Below are positions 32,864 to 44,699 of a stretch of 64,000 nucleotides of DNA, one piece after another. A program made the position numbers and the translations under genes. Numbering within the stretch: position 1 is the first letter of the stretch; each line of letters begins with the position of its first letter. Source of the stretch: Phytophthora colocasiae (Eukaryota; Oomycota; Peronosporomycetes; Peronosporales; Peronosporaceae); assembly GCA_018806915.1 (NCBI GenBank), contig JAGKQI010000088.1:62001-126000 (forward strand), in the 5' to 3' direction. The notes beneath the pieces were generated by a model. That model was not told the DNA's origin and ran no database searches. It saw only the letters and a list, made by a program, of their open reading frames with translations.

Positions 32864-35578
32864 ATGGCAGTGGAGATTCCAATCGAAGGCAACGTATATA
32901 GCCCCGAGGGGATCAAGCCTGACAGTGCCAAGACGCTCATGGCGCAAGGCTCACTGGATCTACACGATCACGTCGCGTCTCACATGACAAATGCTTTTGG
33001 AGACCATTTTCCCACGATGGAGTTCCGCTTCAAGAACGTTTCGATCTCAGCGGATGTAGTGGTGAAGGATACTTCCGATGCCAAAACCACACTCCCGAAC
33101 GTTGTGATGAAGACCATTCGCGGCCAACTCGCGAGGAGGAGATATTGGGAGAAGCCCTTCATGCATGGAACTCCGGAGGAAAACCAAGAAGCCTTGAAGG
33201 TAGTACGAGCAATGTACCAGCACTATCCTGAAGTTGTGATCCAACAGCTTGACTGGATACCTGTCAGAACACCATTGTCGGGGATGCCATGCATCGAGGT
33301 GTCTCTGGTGGTGAACGCAAGCGAGTGACAACTGGAGAGATGGCGTTTGGCAATGCGTACGTGAAGATGATGGACGAGATCAGTACAGGACTGGATAGTG
33401 CTGCTGCGTTCGATATCCTCACGATGCAGAGGAGTATTGCCAAGAAGTTCCACAATACGGTCGTGATTTCTCTCTTACAGCCGTCTCCCGAGCTGTTTGC
33501 GCTTTTCGATAATGTTATTCTGCTGAATGAAGGTCGTGTCATGTACAACGGGCCTTGTGACGAAGCTCTGGACTACTTTGAAGCTCTCGGATTCAAACGC
33601 CTTCCACATCGTGACGTTGCGGATTTTCTGATTGATTTTGGAACCAACAAACAGGTTCAACACCAAGTACGTGGTAATGTCCCTCGTACTCCCCAAGAAT
33701 TTGGGAGGCGTTTGAAACCTCTTCCGCTTATGAACGTCTTCAAGCGGAGTTGAGTGTTCCATATTCAACTGGAGACATGGCGAGGATCATGAAGACTCAA
33801 CAGGAATTCTACCAGTCCTTTTGGGCTAGTACGATTTTACTGATGAAGCGCCAGATTACAATGATGAGGCGGGAAATGTCAGGTCTCGTTGGGCGATTAA
33901 TGATGAACACTTTGCTGGCGTTACTGTACGGCTGTGTCTTCTACCAAATGGACCCAAGTGACCCGCAATTAGTGATGGGCGTCATTTTCGAGTCGGCTCT
34001 GTGCTTGTCGATGGCTCTTTCAGCTCAGATCCCAAGCATCATGGCGGCCCATGACGTGTTTTACAAGCAACGAGGCAACAATTTCTTCCGAACAGCGTTG
34101 TACATTCTGTCGTACTCGGCAAGTCGACTTCCCCGATCATTTTTGAGACGGTGGTTTTCAGTTCTATTGTCTATTGGATGTGCGGTTTTTGTGAGCTCTG
34201 TGGAGAGCTTCATCCTCTTCGTGGTGATCATTTGTTTGGTGAACTTTACGTCCGCGGTTTTCGTTTTCTTCTTGGCGTCTGTTGCCGGTGAACCCCATTG
34301 CTGGCATTGCAATTGAGCTGTTTATCTTGTTCGCTGGCTTTACGAAAGACCAGATTCCGGATTATCTCATCTGGATATACTGGATTAAGCCTGTGGGCTG
34401 GGGAGTCCGTGCTCTCGCGGTGAATCAGTACACTGAGGCTCGTTTTGACACTTGCATCTACAACGACGTGGACTATTGTGCCCGATACGGTATGAAGATG
34501 GGGGAGTACACACTTTCCTCTTACGAGGTCCCAACCCAGAGATACTGGATCTGGTACGGCATGTTGTACACTGTAGGCGCCTACTTTGTCTACTTCTCGT
34601 TATCTTTTCTCGCACTGGATATCACCGATACGAAAGTCCGGAGAACGTGGTGATTAAAAAGCAAGAAGACATCGACAGTAAAAGTGTAGCCTTCAAGCTT
34701 GGAGAATATACGCTCACACAGACTTCACGAAATAACGAGGCGAAATGACTGTCTCAGTGGACTTGGGCTCGGATAGATCCCTCGTGCCAGTCACGGTGGC
34801 ATTCAAGGACTTGTGGTACACAGTTCCAGACCCGGCAGATTCCGACAAAAGCATCAACTTACTCAAGGGTATCAGTGGATATGCACTTCCTGGAACAATT
34901 ACCGCACTTATGGGATCTTCTGGTGCGGGTAAAACGACTCTGATGGATGTGATCGCTGGACGAAAGAGTGGTGGTAGATTCAAGGCCAAATTCCGGCGAC
35001 GGACTTGGCTATTAGACGTTCAACCGGGTACTGCGAACAAATGGATATCCACTCGGAGTCGTCCACATTTCGGGAGGCGTTGACGTTCAGTGCTTTCTTG
35101 CGTCAAGGTGCTGATGTTCCTGACAGCTCTCGGTGGATATGTGCTTGGACTTGCTGGACTTGACTCCGATCGCCGATCAGATCATCCGAGGCAGCTCAGT
35201 GGAGCAGATGAAGCGGCTAACGATCGGCGTGGAACTGGCAGCTCAAACCGAGTGGGCTCTTCCTGGATGAACCTACGAGCGGCTCGGATGCCCGATCAGC
35301 CAAGTTAATCATGGACGGTGTCCGCAAAGTGGCGAACACGAACACGGGACGAACGATCATTTGTACGATCCACTAGCCTTCCGCCGAGGTGTTCCAGGTG
35401 TTCGACAGTATGTTGCTATTGAAACGTGGTGGCGAGACGGTTTACGCTGGTGATTTGGGCACGAACGCACAGGAAATGATCTCCTACTTCGAATCCATCG
35501 ATGGTGTGGAGAAATTGAAAACGAACTACAATCCTGCATCGAGGGTTCTGGATGTGGTTGGAGCTGGCGTCGGTAACG
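32864..35578 (+). pseudogene. PDR/ABCG ABC transporter, copy C, truncated in NBD2-TMD2 linker
   Basis: ATG 32864. Retains NBD1 without Walker A, a somewhat better TMD1 (an ILLNE stretch after FALFDN that A and B lack), NBD2 Walker A GSSGAGKTT, and the same NBD2 deletions and TAG as A and B. A missing base near 34976 is private. Ends abruptly at about 35578 by fusion to CRN sequence, before the TTAA where piggyBac sits in A and B, so its insertion status cannot be told. TMD2 is absent. Confidence 0.85.
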
Positions 35579-37025
35579 ACTTGCAGTCAGACACAGATTG
35601 CCACTGCTTTAAAGAAAGCATACACGTACTCGATCAGGAACCCGAATGCAAGGGAAAAATGGAAGGGGCTCTTTGAACTGGAGGAGAACAGCACTATTGA
35701 TGCTGACGTGAAGGTTGAATTGGATAATGTCAACCTTCCGAATATGCTTGGTCAGCAAGATACGCCCGGTCAACAAGATAGTTTCGGTCAACCAGATAAG
35801 CCCGGTCAACCAGATACGAAACAGGAATCAACAAAGAAACGCAAAATGAATGCTACTCCGCCCAGTCAACCACCAACGAAACTCTTGAAAACCGCAACTA
35901 CGCATAGTATTCCAAGTGATGTCCCGGTGCTTGTTGTGGCTATTGACGAGGCGCGGACTCTACTTAAGATCAAGGGTGACAAAGACGCCAACGCGTTCAC
36001 ACTTTTTCGGCGAGCTTTGAGAGAGGTGAACACAATTATGCTGAAAAACGTCAAGGGGGTCGTTTTTGCTGTTCTAGTGGACACTAACTCCCGAGTGCAT
36101 GAGTTCGTGCCAGCACTGTCATCGGATCCATCGTCACGAGTTGTCGGTGGAAGTACGTCGCTGTTCCCACCGTTCGTCTTGACAGAGACTATGGACGTCT
36201 TGGTGAATAACAGGCCCACAGCTAAGGAGAAAGTGTTGAGAGCTGGCGCAGGAGGTGATGAAAAGGTCGTGTGGACGGATCTAGTATCGATGGGCCGGCC
36301 TTTGTGGAACAGTATGGATGATGACACCGTCGGAAATCTGGGATTCGATGTCACTGAACCCCAGATTTCTAATAGAAGGAGCGAGCTGACCAGATTCGCT
36401 GCAAGCAAGCTGCTTATTGGCCTTCCAATGGACGATTCGGCGAGCTACACAGACACGACACTGCACGGCGTGGCGTCACTGTTCTGCCGCGTTGGGTTAC
36501 GTCCATATGCGACCAACCCAGTCGCCGCGCACTTGGTCGCCGACTTCATGAGTGTTCTACACTATGTGACGTACAAGAACGACGGCCAGATCAGCGGCTA
36601 CGTGTCCGAGCCGATCCTGACGTTTGGCGCATCACGCGTATGGTATCAATTGGAGAAGAATACGAAGCCGTCAGCGTTGGAGTCCCACGTTCTCCCCAGT
36701 TCGAGACCATGATGCTCAACGGTATGATCGACACTGGCAACATTGGTGAACTCGTGGCACGCATCTTTCTCTTGCTGGCAATGGACGCAGTGGCGATTGG
36801 TGGAGCTGTCAAGCAAGAGTTCGTCTTCTCGGGTGAGTTTTGCGACGTCACTGCGTTTGTGCAAAAGCTCTTGGGCGACAATCCGAAGCTTAAGGGGGAT
36901 AAATCCAACGTCGTTGCCAACAATACGATCGAATTGTGCAATATCTGGAAAGAGGGCTGGGAAGGTTGGGAAATCGGCTTTAGTCATTTCGTGGAGCTGA
37001 GTACGGAACCGACGGAGACCATTTA
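35579..37025 (+). pseudogene. Crinkler CRN(+) fragment D, internal piece between two ABC copies
   Basis: CRN(+) sequence from the region just after the P-loop (CSQTQIATALKK) to just before the nuclease core (STEPTETI). It contains Walker B VLVVAIDEAR and stays open for about 377 codons. Notably it lacks the one-base deletion near GGSTSLF that breaks A, B and C, and it lacks the TRIM insertion (CAGAC occurs once at about 36450). P-loop and nuclease core are both missing, so it cannot be functional. Flanked by non-homologous junctions to ABC sequence on both sides. Confidence 0.75.
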
Positions 37026-37033
37026 AGCATTTA

Positions 37034-37045
37034 TCATTTCTCCAC
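37034..37045 (+). promoter_or_regulatory. Inr-like transcription start site of ABC copy D
   Basis: TCATTTCTCCAC, close to the oomycete initiator consensus (TCATTYY core), about 30 bp before ATG 37074. The same site precedes copies A, B and C. In copy D the fusion point lies only about 9 bp upstream, so any promoter elements further upstream have been replaced by CRN coding sequence. Confidence 0.45.
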
Positions 37046-37073
37046 TCGAAGTCTCTCAACCAAACCTCCCGTC

Positions 37074-40000
37074 ATGGCAGTGGAGATTCCAATCGAAGGC
37101 AACGTATATAGCCCCGAGGGGATCAAGCCTGACAGTGCCAAGACGCTCATGGCGCAAGGCTCACTGGATCTACACGATCACGTCGCGTCTCACATGACAA
37201 ATGCTTTTGGAGACCATTTTCCCACGATGGAGTTCCGCTTCAAGAACGTTTCGATCTCAGCGGATGTAGTGGTGAAGGATACTTCCGATGCCAAAACCAC
37301 ACTCCCGAACGTTGTGATGAAGACCATTCGCGGCCAACTCGCGAGGAGGAGATATTGGGAGAAGCCCTTCATGCATGGAACTCCGGAGGAAAACCAAGAA
37401 GCCTTGAAGGTAGTACGAGCAATGTACCAGCACTATCCTGAAGTTGTGATCCAACAGCTTGGACTGGATACCTGTCAGAACACCATTGTCGGGGATGCCA
37501 TGCATCGAGGTGTCTCTGGTGGTGAACGCAAGCGAGTGACAACTGGAGAGATGGCGTTTGGCAATGCGTACGTGAAGATGATGGACGAGATCAGTACAGG
37601 ACTGGATAGTGCTGCTGCGTTCGATATCCTCACGATGCAGAGGAGTATTGCCAAGAAGTTCCACAATACGGTCGTGATTTCTCTCTTACAGCCGTCTCCC
37701 GAGCTGTTTGCGCTTTTCGATAATGTTATTCTGCTGAATGAAGGTCGTGTCATGTACAACGGGCCTTGTGGACGAAGCTCTGGACTACTTTGAAGCTCTC
37801 GGATTCAAACGCCTTCCACATCGTGACGTTGCGGATTTTCTGATTGATTTTGGAACCAACAAACAGGTTCAACACCAAGTACGTGGTAATGTCCCTCGTA
37901 CTCCCCAAGAATTTGGGAGGCGTTTGAAATCTCTTCCGCTTATGAACGTCTTCAAGCGGAGTTGAGTGTTCCATATTCAACTGGAGACATGGCGAGGATC
38001 ATGAAGACTCAACAGGAATTCTACCAGTCCTTTTGGGCTAGTACGATTTTACTGATGAAGCGCCAGATTACAATGATGAGGCGGGAAATGCTCAGGTCTC
38101 GTTGGGCGATTAATGATGAACACTTTGCTGGCGTTACTGTACGGCTGTGTCTTCTACCAAATGGACCCAAGTGACCCGCAATTAGTGATGGGCGTCATTT
38201 TCGAGTCGGCTCTGTGCTTGTCGATGGCTCTTTCAGCTCAGATCCCAAGCATCATGGCGGCCCATGACGTGTTTTACAAGCAACGAGGCAACAATTTCTT
38301 CCGAACAGCGTCGTACATTCTGTCGTACTCGGCAAGTCGACTTCCCCCGATCATTTTTGAGACGGCGGTTTTCAGTTCTATTGTCTATTGGATGTGCGGT
38401 TTTTGTGAGCTCTGTGGAGAGCTTCATCCTCTTCGTGGTGATCATTTGTTTGGTGAACTTTACGTCCGCGGTTTTCGTTTTCTTCTTGGCGTCTGTTGCC
38501 GGTGAACCCCATTGCTGGCATTGCAATTGAGCTGTTTATCTTGTTCGCTGGCTTTACGAAAGACCAGATTCCGGATTATCTCATCTGGATATACTGGATT
38601 AAGCCTGTGGGCTGGGGAGTCCGTGCTCTCGCGGTGAATCAGTACACTGAGGCTCGTTTCAATACTTGCATCTACAACGACGTGGACTATTGTGCCCGAT
38701 ACGGTATGAAGATGGGGGAGTACGCGCTTTCCTCTTACGAGGTCCCAACGCAGAGATACTGGATCTGGTACAGCATGTTGTACACTGTAGGCGCCTACTT
38801 TGTCTACTTCTCGTTATCTTTTCTCCCGTTGGAGTATCACCGATACGAAAGTCCGGAGAACGTGGTGATTAAAAAGCAAGAAGACATCGACAGTAAAACT
38901 GGAGCCCTCAAGCTTGGAGAATATACGCTCACACAGACTCCACGAAACAACGCAGATCGAGGCGAAACAACTGTCTCAGTGGACTTGGGCTCGGATAGAT
39001 CTCTCGTGCCAGTCACGGTGGCATTCAAGGACTTGTGGTACACAGTTCCAGACCCGACTGATTCCGACAAAAGCATCGACTTACTCAAGGGTATCAGTGG
39101 ATATGCCCTTCCCGGTACAATTACTGCACTTATGGGGTCTTCTGGTGCGGGTAAAACGACTCTGATGGATGTGATCGCTGGACGAAAGACTGGTGGTAAG
39201 ATTCAAGGCCAAATTCTGCTGAATGGTCATCTGGCGACGGACTTGGCTATTCGACGTTCCACCGGGTACTGCGAACAAATGGATATCCACTCGGAGTCGT
39301 CCACGTTTCGGGAAGCGTTGACTTTCAGTGCTTTCTTGCGTCAAGGTGCTGATGTTCCAGACAGCTACAAATACGACTCGGTGGATATGTGCTTGGACTT
39401 GCTGGACTTGACTCCGATCGCCGATCAGATCATCCGAGGCAGCTCAGTGGAGCAGATGAAGCGGCTAACGATCGGTGTGGAACTGGCAGCTCAACCGAGT
39501 GTGCTCTTCCTGGATGAACCTACGAGTGGCTTGGATGCCCGATCGGCCAAGTTGATCATGGATGGTGTCCGTAAAGTTGCGAACACGGGGCGAACAATCG
39601 TTTGTACGATCCACCAGCCTTCCGCCGAGGTGTTCCAGGTGTTCGACAGTATGTTGCTATTGAAACGTGGTGGCGAGACGGTTTACGCTGGCGAATTGGG
39701 CACGAACGCACAGGAAATGATCTCCTATTTCGAATCCATCGATGGTGTGGAGAAATTGAAAACGAACTACAATCCTGCCTCGTGGGTTCTGGATGTGGTT
39801 GGAGCTGGTGTCGGTAACAACAACGGTGACAAGACCGATTTCGTCGGTATCTTCAAATCTAGTGGAACCTGGGAGAAGCTGCGGTCAAATTTAAATCTGG
39901 AGGGTGTATCTCGCCCGTCTCCGTCGATTCCTTCACTTGAATATGCTGACAAACGTGCTACAACGGAGTTGACTCAGATGAAAGTTCTCCTTGAACGCTT

Positions 40001-40814
40001 CTCCAATCTGTACTGGCGTACAGCGTCTTTTAACCTGACGCGATTCGGTGTCTCCTTCGTCTTGGGACTGCTAGGCGGCATCACCTACCTCGACACTGAC
40101 TACAACACGTACGCGGGTATCAACTCCGGAATGGGAATGGTGTTCTCCGTGATGGGATTCGTCGGATTCACATGCTTCACCGGTATGGTGCCCGTCGCAG
40201 CCGCAGAACGAGCTGTTTTCTATCGCGAACGAGCATCTCAAACGTACAATGCGTTCTGGTACTTCTGTGCTTCCAGTGTCATCGAGATCCCGTACGCTAT
40301 GGCGGCTGTCATGCTGTGTATGGTAGTATTCTACCCCGTCGTTGGCTTTACTGGAGCTGGTGCTTTCTTCACTTTCTATCTCATCCTGGTACTGTGCGTG
40401 CTGTTTCAGTCGTATTTGGCGGAGTTGATGGTTTTCTTGTCTCCGAACATGGAAGTAGCTGAGATTCTGGGGATGGTGGTAAACCTCATCACGTTCTTGT
40501 TCTCAGGCTTTAGTCCTCCGGCTGAATCGATTCCTCGGGGTGTGAAATGGATCTACCATATCAATCCACTGACGTACACACTGTCTGCTCTCGCGACGGT
40601 TGTGTTTGGCGATTGCTCGGGCGATGGGGATATCGGATGCAGCCAAGTTATTGGAGCACCACCTTTGCTTCCGGATGGCATCACAGTGAAGGAATACTTG
40701 GAGATCAACTTCGGAATGTACCACGACGACATCTGGAGGAACTGCGGGATCATGGTAGCTTTTGTGCTTTTCGTCCGCATTTTGACCATCCTGGCGATGA
40801 GGTTTGTCAAGTAA
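37074..40814 (+). pseudogene. PDR/ABCG ABC transporter, copy D (least damaged, no piggyBac)
   Basis: ATG 37074, TAA 40812-40814, about 1247 codons, roughly 120 short of the usual ~1370 for the family; the gap matches the missing NBD1 Walker A/Q-loop segment. NBD1 keeps VSGGERKRVTTGE and MDEISTGLDS. The last 772 codons (38496-40814) are open: end of TMD1, NBD2 with Walker A GSSGAGKTT, PDR-type degenerate signature [14 protein letters not shown], Walker [15 protein letters not shown]-loop IHQPSAE, then TMD2 with FSGFSPPAESIP. The N-terminal half has frameshifts near 37770 (extra G), 37917 (shared by all copies), 38091 (extra C), 38400 and 38505 (shared). The TTAA at 40030-40033 is the empty piggyBac site. 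Ends FVK, four residues shorter than A and B. Confidence 0.88.
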
Positions 40815-42308
40815 GATGTCCATAACGTCTCAAATAAAACTAGTAAAGTGTTGAAAAGATTCCTATGGACCGTTAGTAAATGATAAGGACTGGCTATAGA
40901 GTTTTGACATGACCACAGAGCTAGCTATACGTGGGATAAATGCAGAAGTCGCTTATGAACCGAACAGGCCTCGCTTTCTTCACTTTTAAGCGAAATGCAG
41001 CGTGTTCGACGCTCTTACCCTTGCGACATCCTTCAGCAGCACGGACGAGAGATAGTTGCGCTCGTCGTGCTCGCTGATCCTTCAGGGCATTTTCAACTTG
41101 TGCCTGGCCGTCCCACCACGCAGTGTTGGCGACTTCACCACTAACCCCTTGATCAAAAACGGCCATCGCTGGTGCACTTCATTTTTTCCTTCATCAGAGT
41201 TCGGCGCCAATGCCCCACGGACACATAGCGAGCCGTCAAACCCTTGCTTGACCTTGTCACGGCTCAACTTCTCCGTCACAATCGATTGGGCAGGCGCTGT
41301 CGTCTCGTTCGACACCTCGGACAAACTCAAGTATAATCAAATCACCTCATGGTTGCTGGTCGTATGAAGGTTGTTGCGTTTCTCGAAAACGCACGACGGT
41401 GATGCGCTGAATCAGGGAACTCGTCGTCACCACCCACTTGGCTGTTAACTCGAACCAAAATGAACGAGACACTTACCTCCGGATGAACGTCACGGTCTTT
41501 CGGGTGGAAAATCGGGATGATCAGATCCACTCCGGCTTGTCCACGAGGCAAGACACCAGCGGCTCAACGGTCTAGCAGCTTCCACAGAACTCCTGTCGCC
41601 GGTTCCTTTTTCAGATCCACGAAATGGCTGAATCAAACTTGCCAACCGTCCCAGCTCTCCACCCACTTCCTGTACGCGTCCATCTTTTCCTCGTTAATCA
41701 TCTTGGAGTCGCCCTCACGAATCTGCGGGTTGTCGCCCTCGAGCTTCTCCATAAACCTCGGGACGTCGCAGAATCGCCCTGAGAAGGAAAACACCCATGT
41801 TTTGGACGAGGCCTTTGCCACCGTGTCCATTGGAAGATTCGCGGCACGGGTTCGCCAATGTTGCTAGTGTCGATCTCCCTATTGAGCAGCATCGTCTGGA
41901 ACTGAGGGAGGATGTATCGCTCCAACGCGGATGGCCGCTTGAGATCCTCCAACTCATACCACATGTACGACGCACCAAACGTCAGGATCGGCTCCGCTGA
42001 TGTAAGCATCGTTCTTGTACGTCACGTATTGCAGGACACTCATCAAGTTGGCAACCAAGAGCGGCGCCTTCCGGTTGAACGAGTTTGAACGTAGGCCAAG
42101 ACGGCAGAACAGTGAGGCCACGCCGTAGAGAGTCAACTCCGTGTAGCTAGAAGGAAAGTCCGTTTCCTTGCAGTCATTCTGCTGAACAAATAGTATTCTG
42201 ACTTATCCATACTACGCCACAAGGGCCGCCCCATTGACACCAGAGCTGTCCACACGTCGTCCTCATCGGTAGTCAATACTCTGCTCTTGCTCGCCTTTTG
42301 ATCATCTC

Positions 42309-42615
42309 TGTCATGGTTTCAACCACAACATGGCTATCATCGTGCAGCAAGCTGTTTTATTTCAGCCATCACCTCATGGCTCGAACAGCAAGACTCCTCA
42401 AGTTTCAGCTGCACCTGGATAGTACATTAACTTGCATTCAACCAGTGTTAGACAGCTTCACGAGTAGATAGCTATTGTTGATATCATCGTCAATTTCATT
42501 CTCAATTTTACTTTCTACAACTCAAGTCTCGACTACAACTCAAGCTTCGGCTACAACTCAAGTCTCGACTACAACTCAAGTCTGTACAATTGCGTCTCCA
42601 CGATACCACGTGACA
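42309..42615. mobile_element. Solo LTR candidate inside CRN(-) third copy
   Basis: Starts TGTCATGGTTTC and ends CCACGTGACA (TGTCA/TGACA inverted ends), bounded by TCTC at 42305-42308 and 42616-42619, and absent from CRN(-) A and B at this point (they read gatcatcccccaattt). 307 bp, no coding content. It resembles the TRIM LTRs in length and end bases but not in internal sequence by eye. Confidence 0.65.
42515..42584. repeat. 18-bp tandem repeat, four units
   Basis: ctacaactcaagtctcga and near copies at 42515, 42533, 42551 and 42569, within the 3' part of the solo LTR. Confidence 0.85.
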
Positions 42616-42939
42616 TCTCCCAATTTCTTCACCATGATGTCCATCGTCTCTGTCAAGACGAATAGCGGGAACAGCACCGTTTTGCGATTGTAATCCATTA
42701 GAGAAGGCCAATTCTCGGTATCTGCCACCGCGGACTCATGCACAAGAAGGTTCGTATCCACTAGAACTCCGAAAATGAGTCCGTTTGCTTTTCGTACTGT
42801 AGAACTCCTGTTCACCGTTATCAAAGCTTGTCGTAGATACTGCAACGCGTTTTTATCCCTGTTACCTTTGATCGCCAGCAGAGATCGAGCCTCGTCAATA
42901 GCCACAACCAGCACCGGAATAACGGAGAGTTTCTTGCGT

Positions 42940-43589
42940 CTGTGTCCCGTATACGGGATTGAGAGGGTCATTCCAGCAGGGTTGGACCCCGGTCGTGTGT
43001 CAGAAGAACCCAAGCGGCCTCGACGTCTGGGTGGCTCCAGTCAGAGTACGGTTTCGGCGGTAATATCTTTAGGGAACGCCTTCCTGCAATGATGGCGCTA
43101 GACGGCAGGACTCGACAAGGTAGAGGTCCAAGGTGGGAGGCAGCTAAAGGATCAGTGGCAAATGAGGCTGAGTCCCTGTTGATGAAGGGGACTGCAAGGA
43201 CGGATGGGCATGCTGAGGGTGGCCGGTGAGGGCGAGAGGTGAGGTGTCATATCTATTGGCGTGGTACTATACTCCGCTCATTTCTTCGAGTTAGTTACGA
43301 ATTTCCCTAGTCAATTGAAGAAGAACAAGACTCTACGTTTATTGGATTTACTCGAGAAGCTCATACTTTCTACTAATCCGAACTCTACAGAACCAACTCA
43401 ATCAAACACTACTCGATTTCTAATCTTCTATTCAAGTCAATTTCCAGCAAGACACCAACCGCAGCGCCGCCGCTGCCAGCTCCGACTCGACCCCGACTTC
43501 GCTTTCGACTCCGACTCGCTTCGTCAAGGCCGCCAACGACTGCTTCCTCCGTTCGGCTGGCCTCACCACGAACGTCACATTGAAAGTGT
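42940..43589. other. Unassigned insert between CRN remnants, probably transposon-derived
   Basis: 650 bp replacing the CRN(-) 5' end, the shared promoter and most of the next CRN(+). It begins near a perfect 14-bp palindrome TCCCGTATACGGGA (42945-42958). The stretch 43391-43440 (ctactcgatttctaatcttcta then ttcaagtcaa) matches the joined flanks of the Harbinger element at 44660-44696 and 60779-60790, so it is a repeat family seen twice. No reading frame is convincing; an LTR end is a guess only. Confidence 0.4.
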
Positions 43590-44115
43590 CCGTGGTGGGG
43601 AAGGGTGACAAGTTTCCAAAGTCGGCACTGGGAAACCTAGAACACTCGAAGGTTCTCTACAAGTCAAACCTACCTACTGTACTTTCTCAAAAACCGACGC
43701 AGAAGACGATTCGGTTGTATCTGAGTCTGTGGGAAGTGCCGACCGAGACGGCAACGCCTGCCCAATCTATTGTAATGCCCGCCGGAATGACACGTATGAG
43801 CCAGGATGGTCTAGACACAACATTTGACAGGGCACTGTGCGTCCGCGGAATGTTTGCGCCGAGCACAGATGAAGAAGGCGATGAACGGACCCAGGGATGG
43901 TCATTTTTATCAAAAGGGTGGATTAACATTATGCGCAAGCTACGTGGTGGGTCGGCCAGACACAAGTCCAAAACGACCTGCAGCAGCGCTCCGACGAAGC
44001 TTTCCAGAGTCGCCTTTCATCCGTGTTAGCGCAGGAAGTTGCGGTGGGAAGGGCAATTCACACGCTGAACTACTTAGCCGACGAAGATGAAGATGAGCTT
44101 CAAGCTTTTGAATGA
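43590..44115 (+). pseudogene. Crinkler CRN(+) C-terminal fragment E
   Basis: Matches CRN(+) from just after the nuclease-core lysine (GKGDKFPKSALGN) to the stop at 44113-44115, about 10 per cent diverged by eye from the other copies. Open for about 140 codons before a frameshift near 43945. The 5' boundary is fuzzy. Last recognisable piece of the CRN array. Confidence 0.75.
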
Positions 44116-44699
44116 CCCAGTGACCAGTGTCAATCGAAAAAATGACCTGGTCAACAGGTGGGCAGCAATCGCTTCATGAGTGCGTACATGCTTTTTTTGA
44201 AGTACATGTCGTATTTTCTTTGCATGTTGTAAAATCTTTGTTGACACTTTTATGTGACGTAGTGGTTCAACAGCCGCTACGCCAAGATTTTGAGATCAGC
44301 TGGCCGGATCATTATGACTCAGCTTAATCTTGAATTTTGTGTTTTCAAATGTCTACGCGTCTATTCGTTCTAAGTGGTTGCTGTTGCCACTTCAACACTT
44401 CTTATGCGGCTTTTATTGGATGTAAATCCTAAGGATCGGCAACATTCGAGTTTGCATCCGGGACATTTGGATTATGGGACGCTATGGGAAAATTCTGGCT
44501 CAACTGCGCCGAAACTTCGTACAGGATGTCATTGGTAAAGAAAGAAATAGCGGGATACGAGAAAGATAGTTTTTAGGATAGGCCCTGGATTCTTGGGCGC
44601 GTGTCTAGTCACCTAGGATCGTTGGTTGCGAGGCAACTACTAGCTAGCGCCAACAAAACTAACTCAACCAATCACTACTCGATTTCTAATCTTCTAGTA
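44116..44699. other. Non-coding stretch between CRN fragment and Harbinger element
   Basis: No gene seen. The end (44655-44696) is a repeat shared with 43391-43430 and forms the left flank of the Harbinger insertion. A TG-starting stretch at about 44253 could be an LTR border but no partner was found. Confidence 0.5.

Larger units (their letters stand above)
30169..35578. repeat. Cassette unit C, truncated inside the ABC gene
   Basis: Matches units A and B from their start, minus the TRIM element, until about 35578 where the ABC sequence stops after the GAGVGN codons and CRN sequence begins. Confidence 0.85.
40986..42939 (-). pseudogene. Crinkler paralogue CRN(-), third copy, degenerate and 5'-truncated
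   Basis: Matches CRN(-) A and B from the stop (40988-40986) up to the Walker B region (VLVVAIDEAR at about 42900), where homology ends at about 42939. More diverged than A against B, with many internal deletions (for example near 41090, 41135, 41390, 41830, 41990, 42160) and a 307-bp solo LTR. P-loop and N-terminus are missing. Clearly older than the A/B duplication. Confidence 0.75.

Noticed and set aside
38385..38520. Programmed frameshift or intron in TMD1 of the ABC gene
   Set aside because: All copies carry the extra base near gccggtgaac, but no slippery site or plausible splice pair was found; shared decay or systematic error is simpler.
42515..42584. CRISPR-like repeat
   Set aside because: The 18-bp units are directly adjacent without spacers, and the context is eukaryotic.
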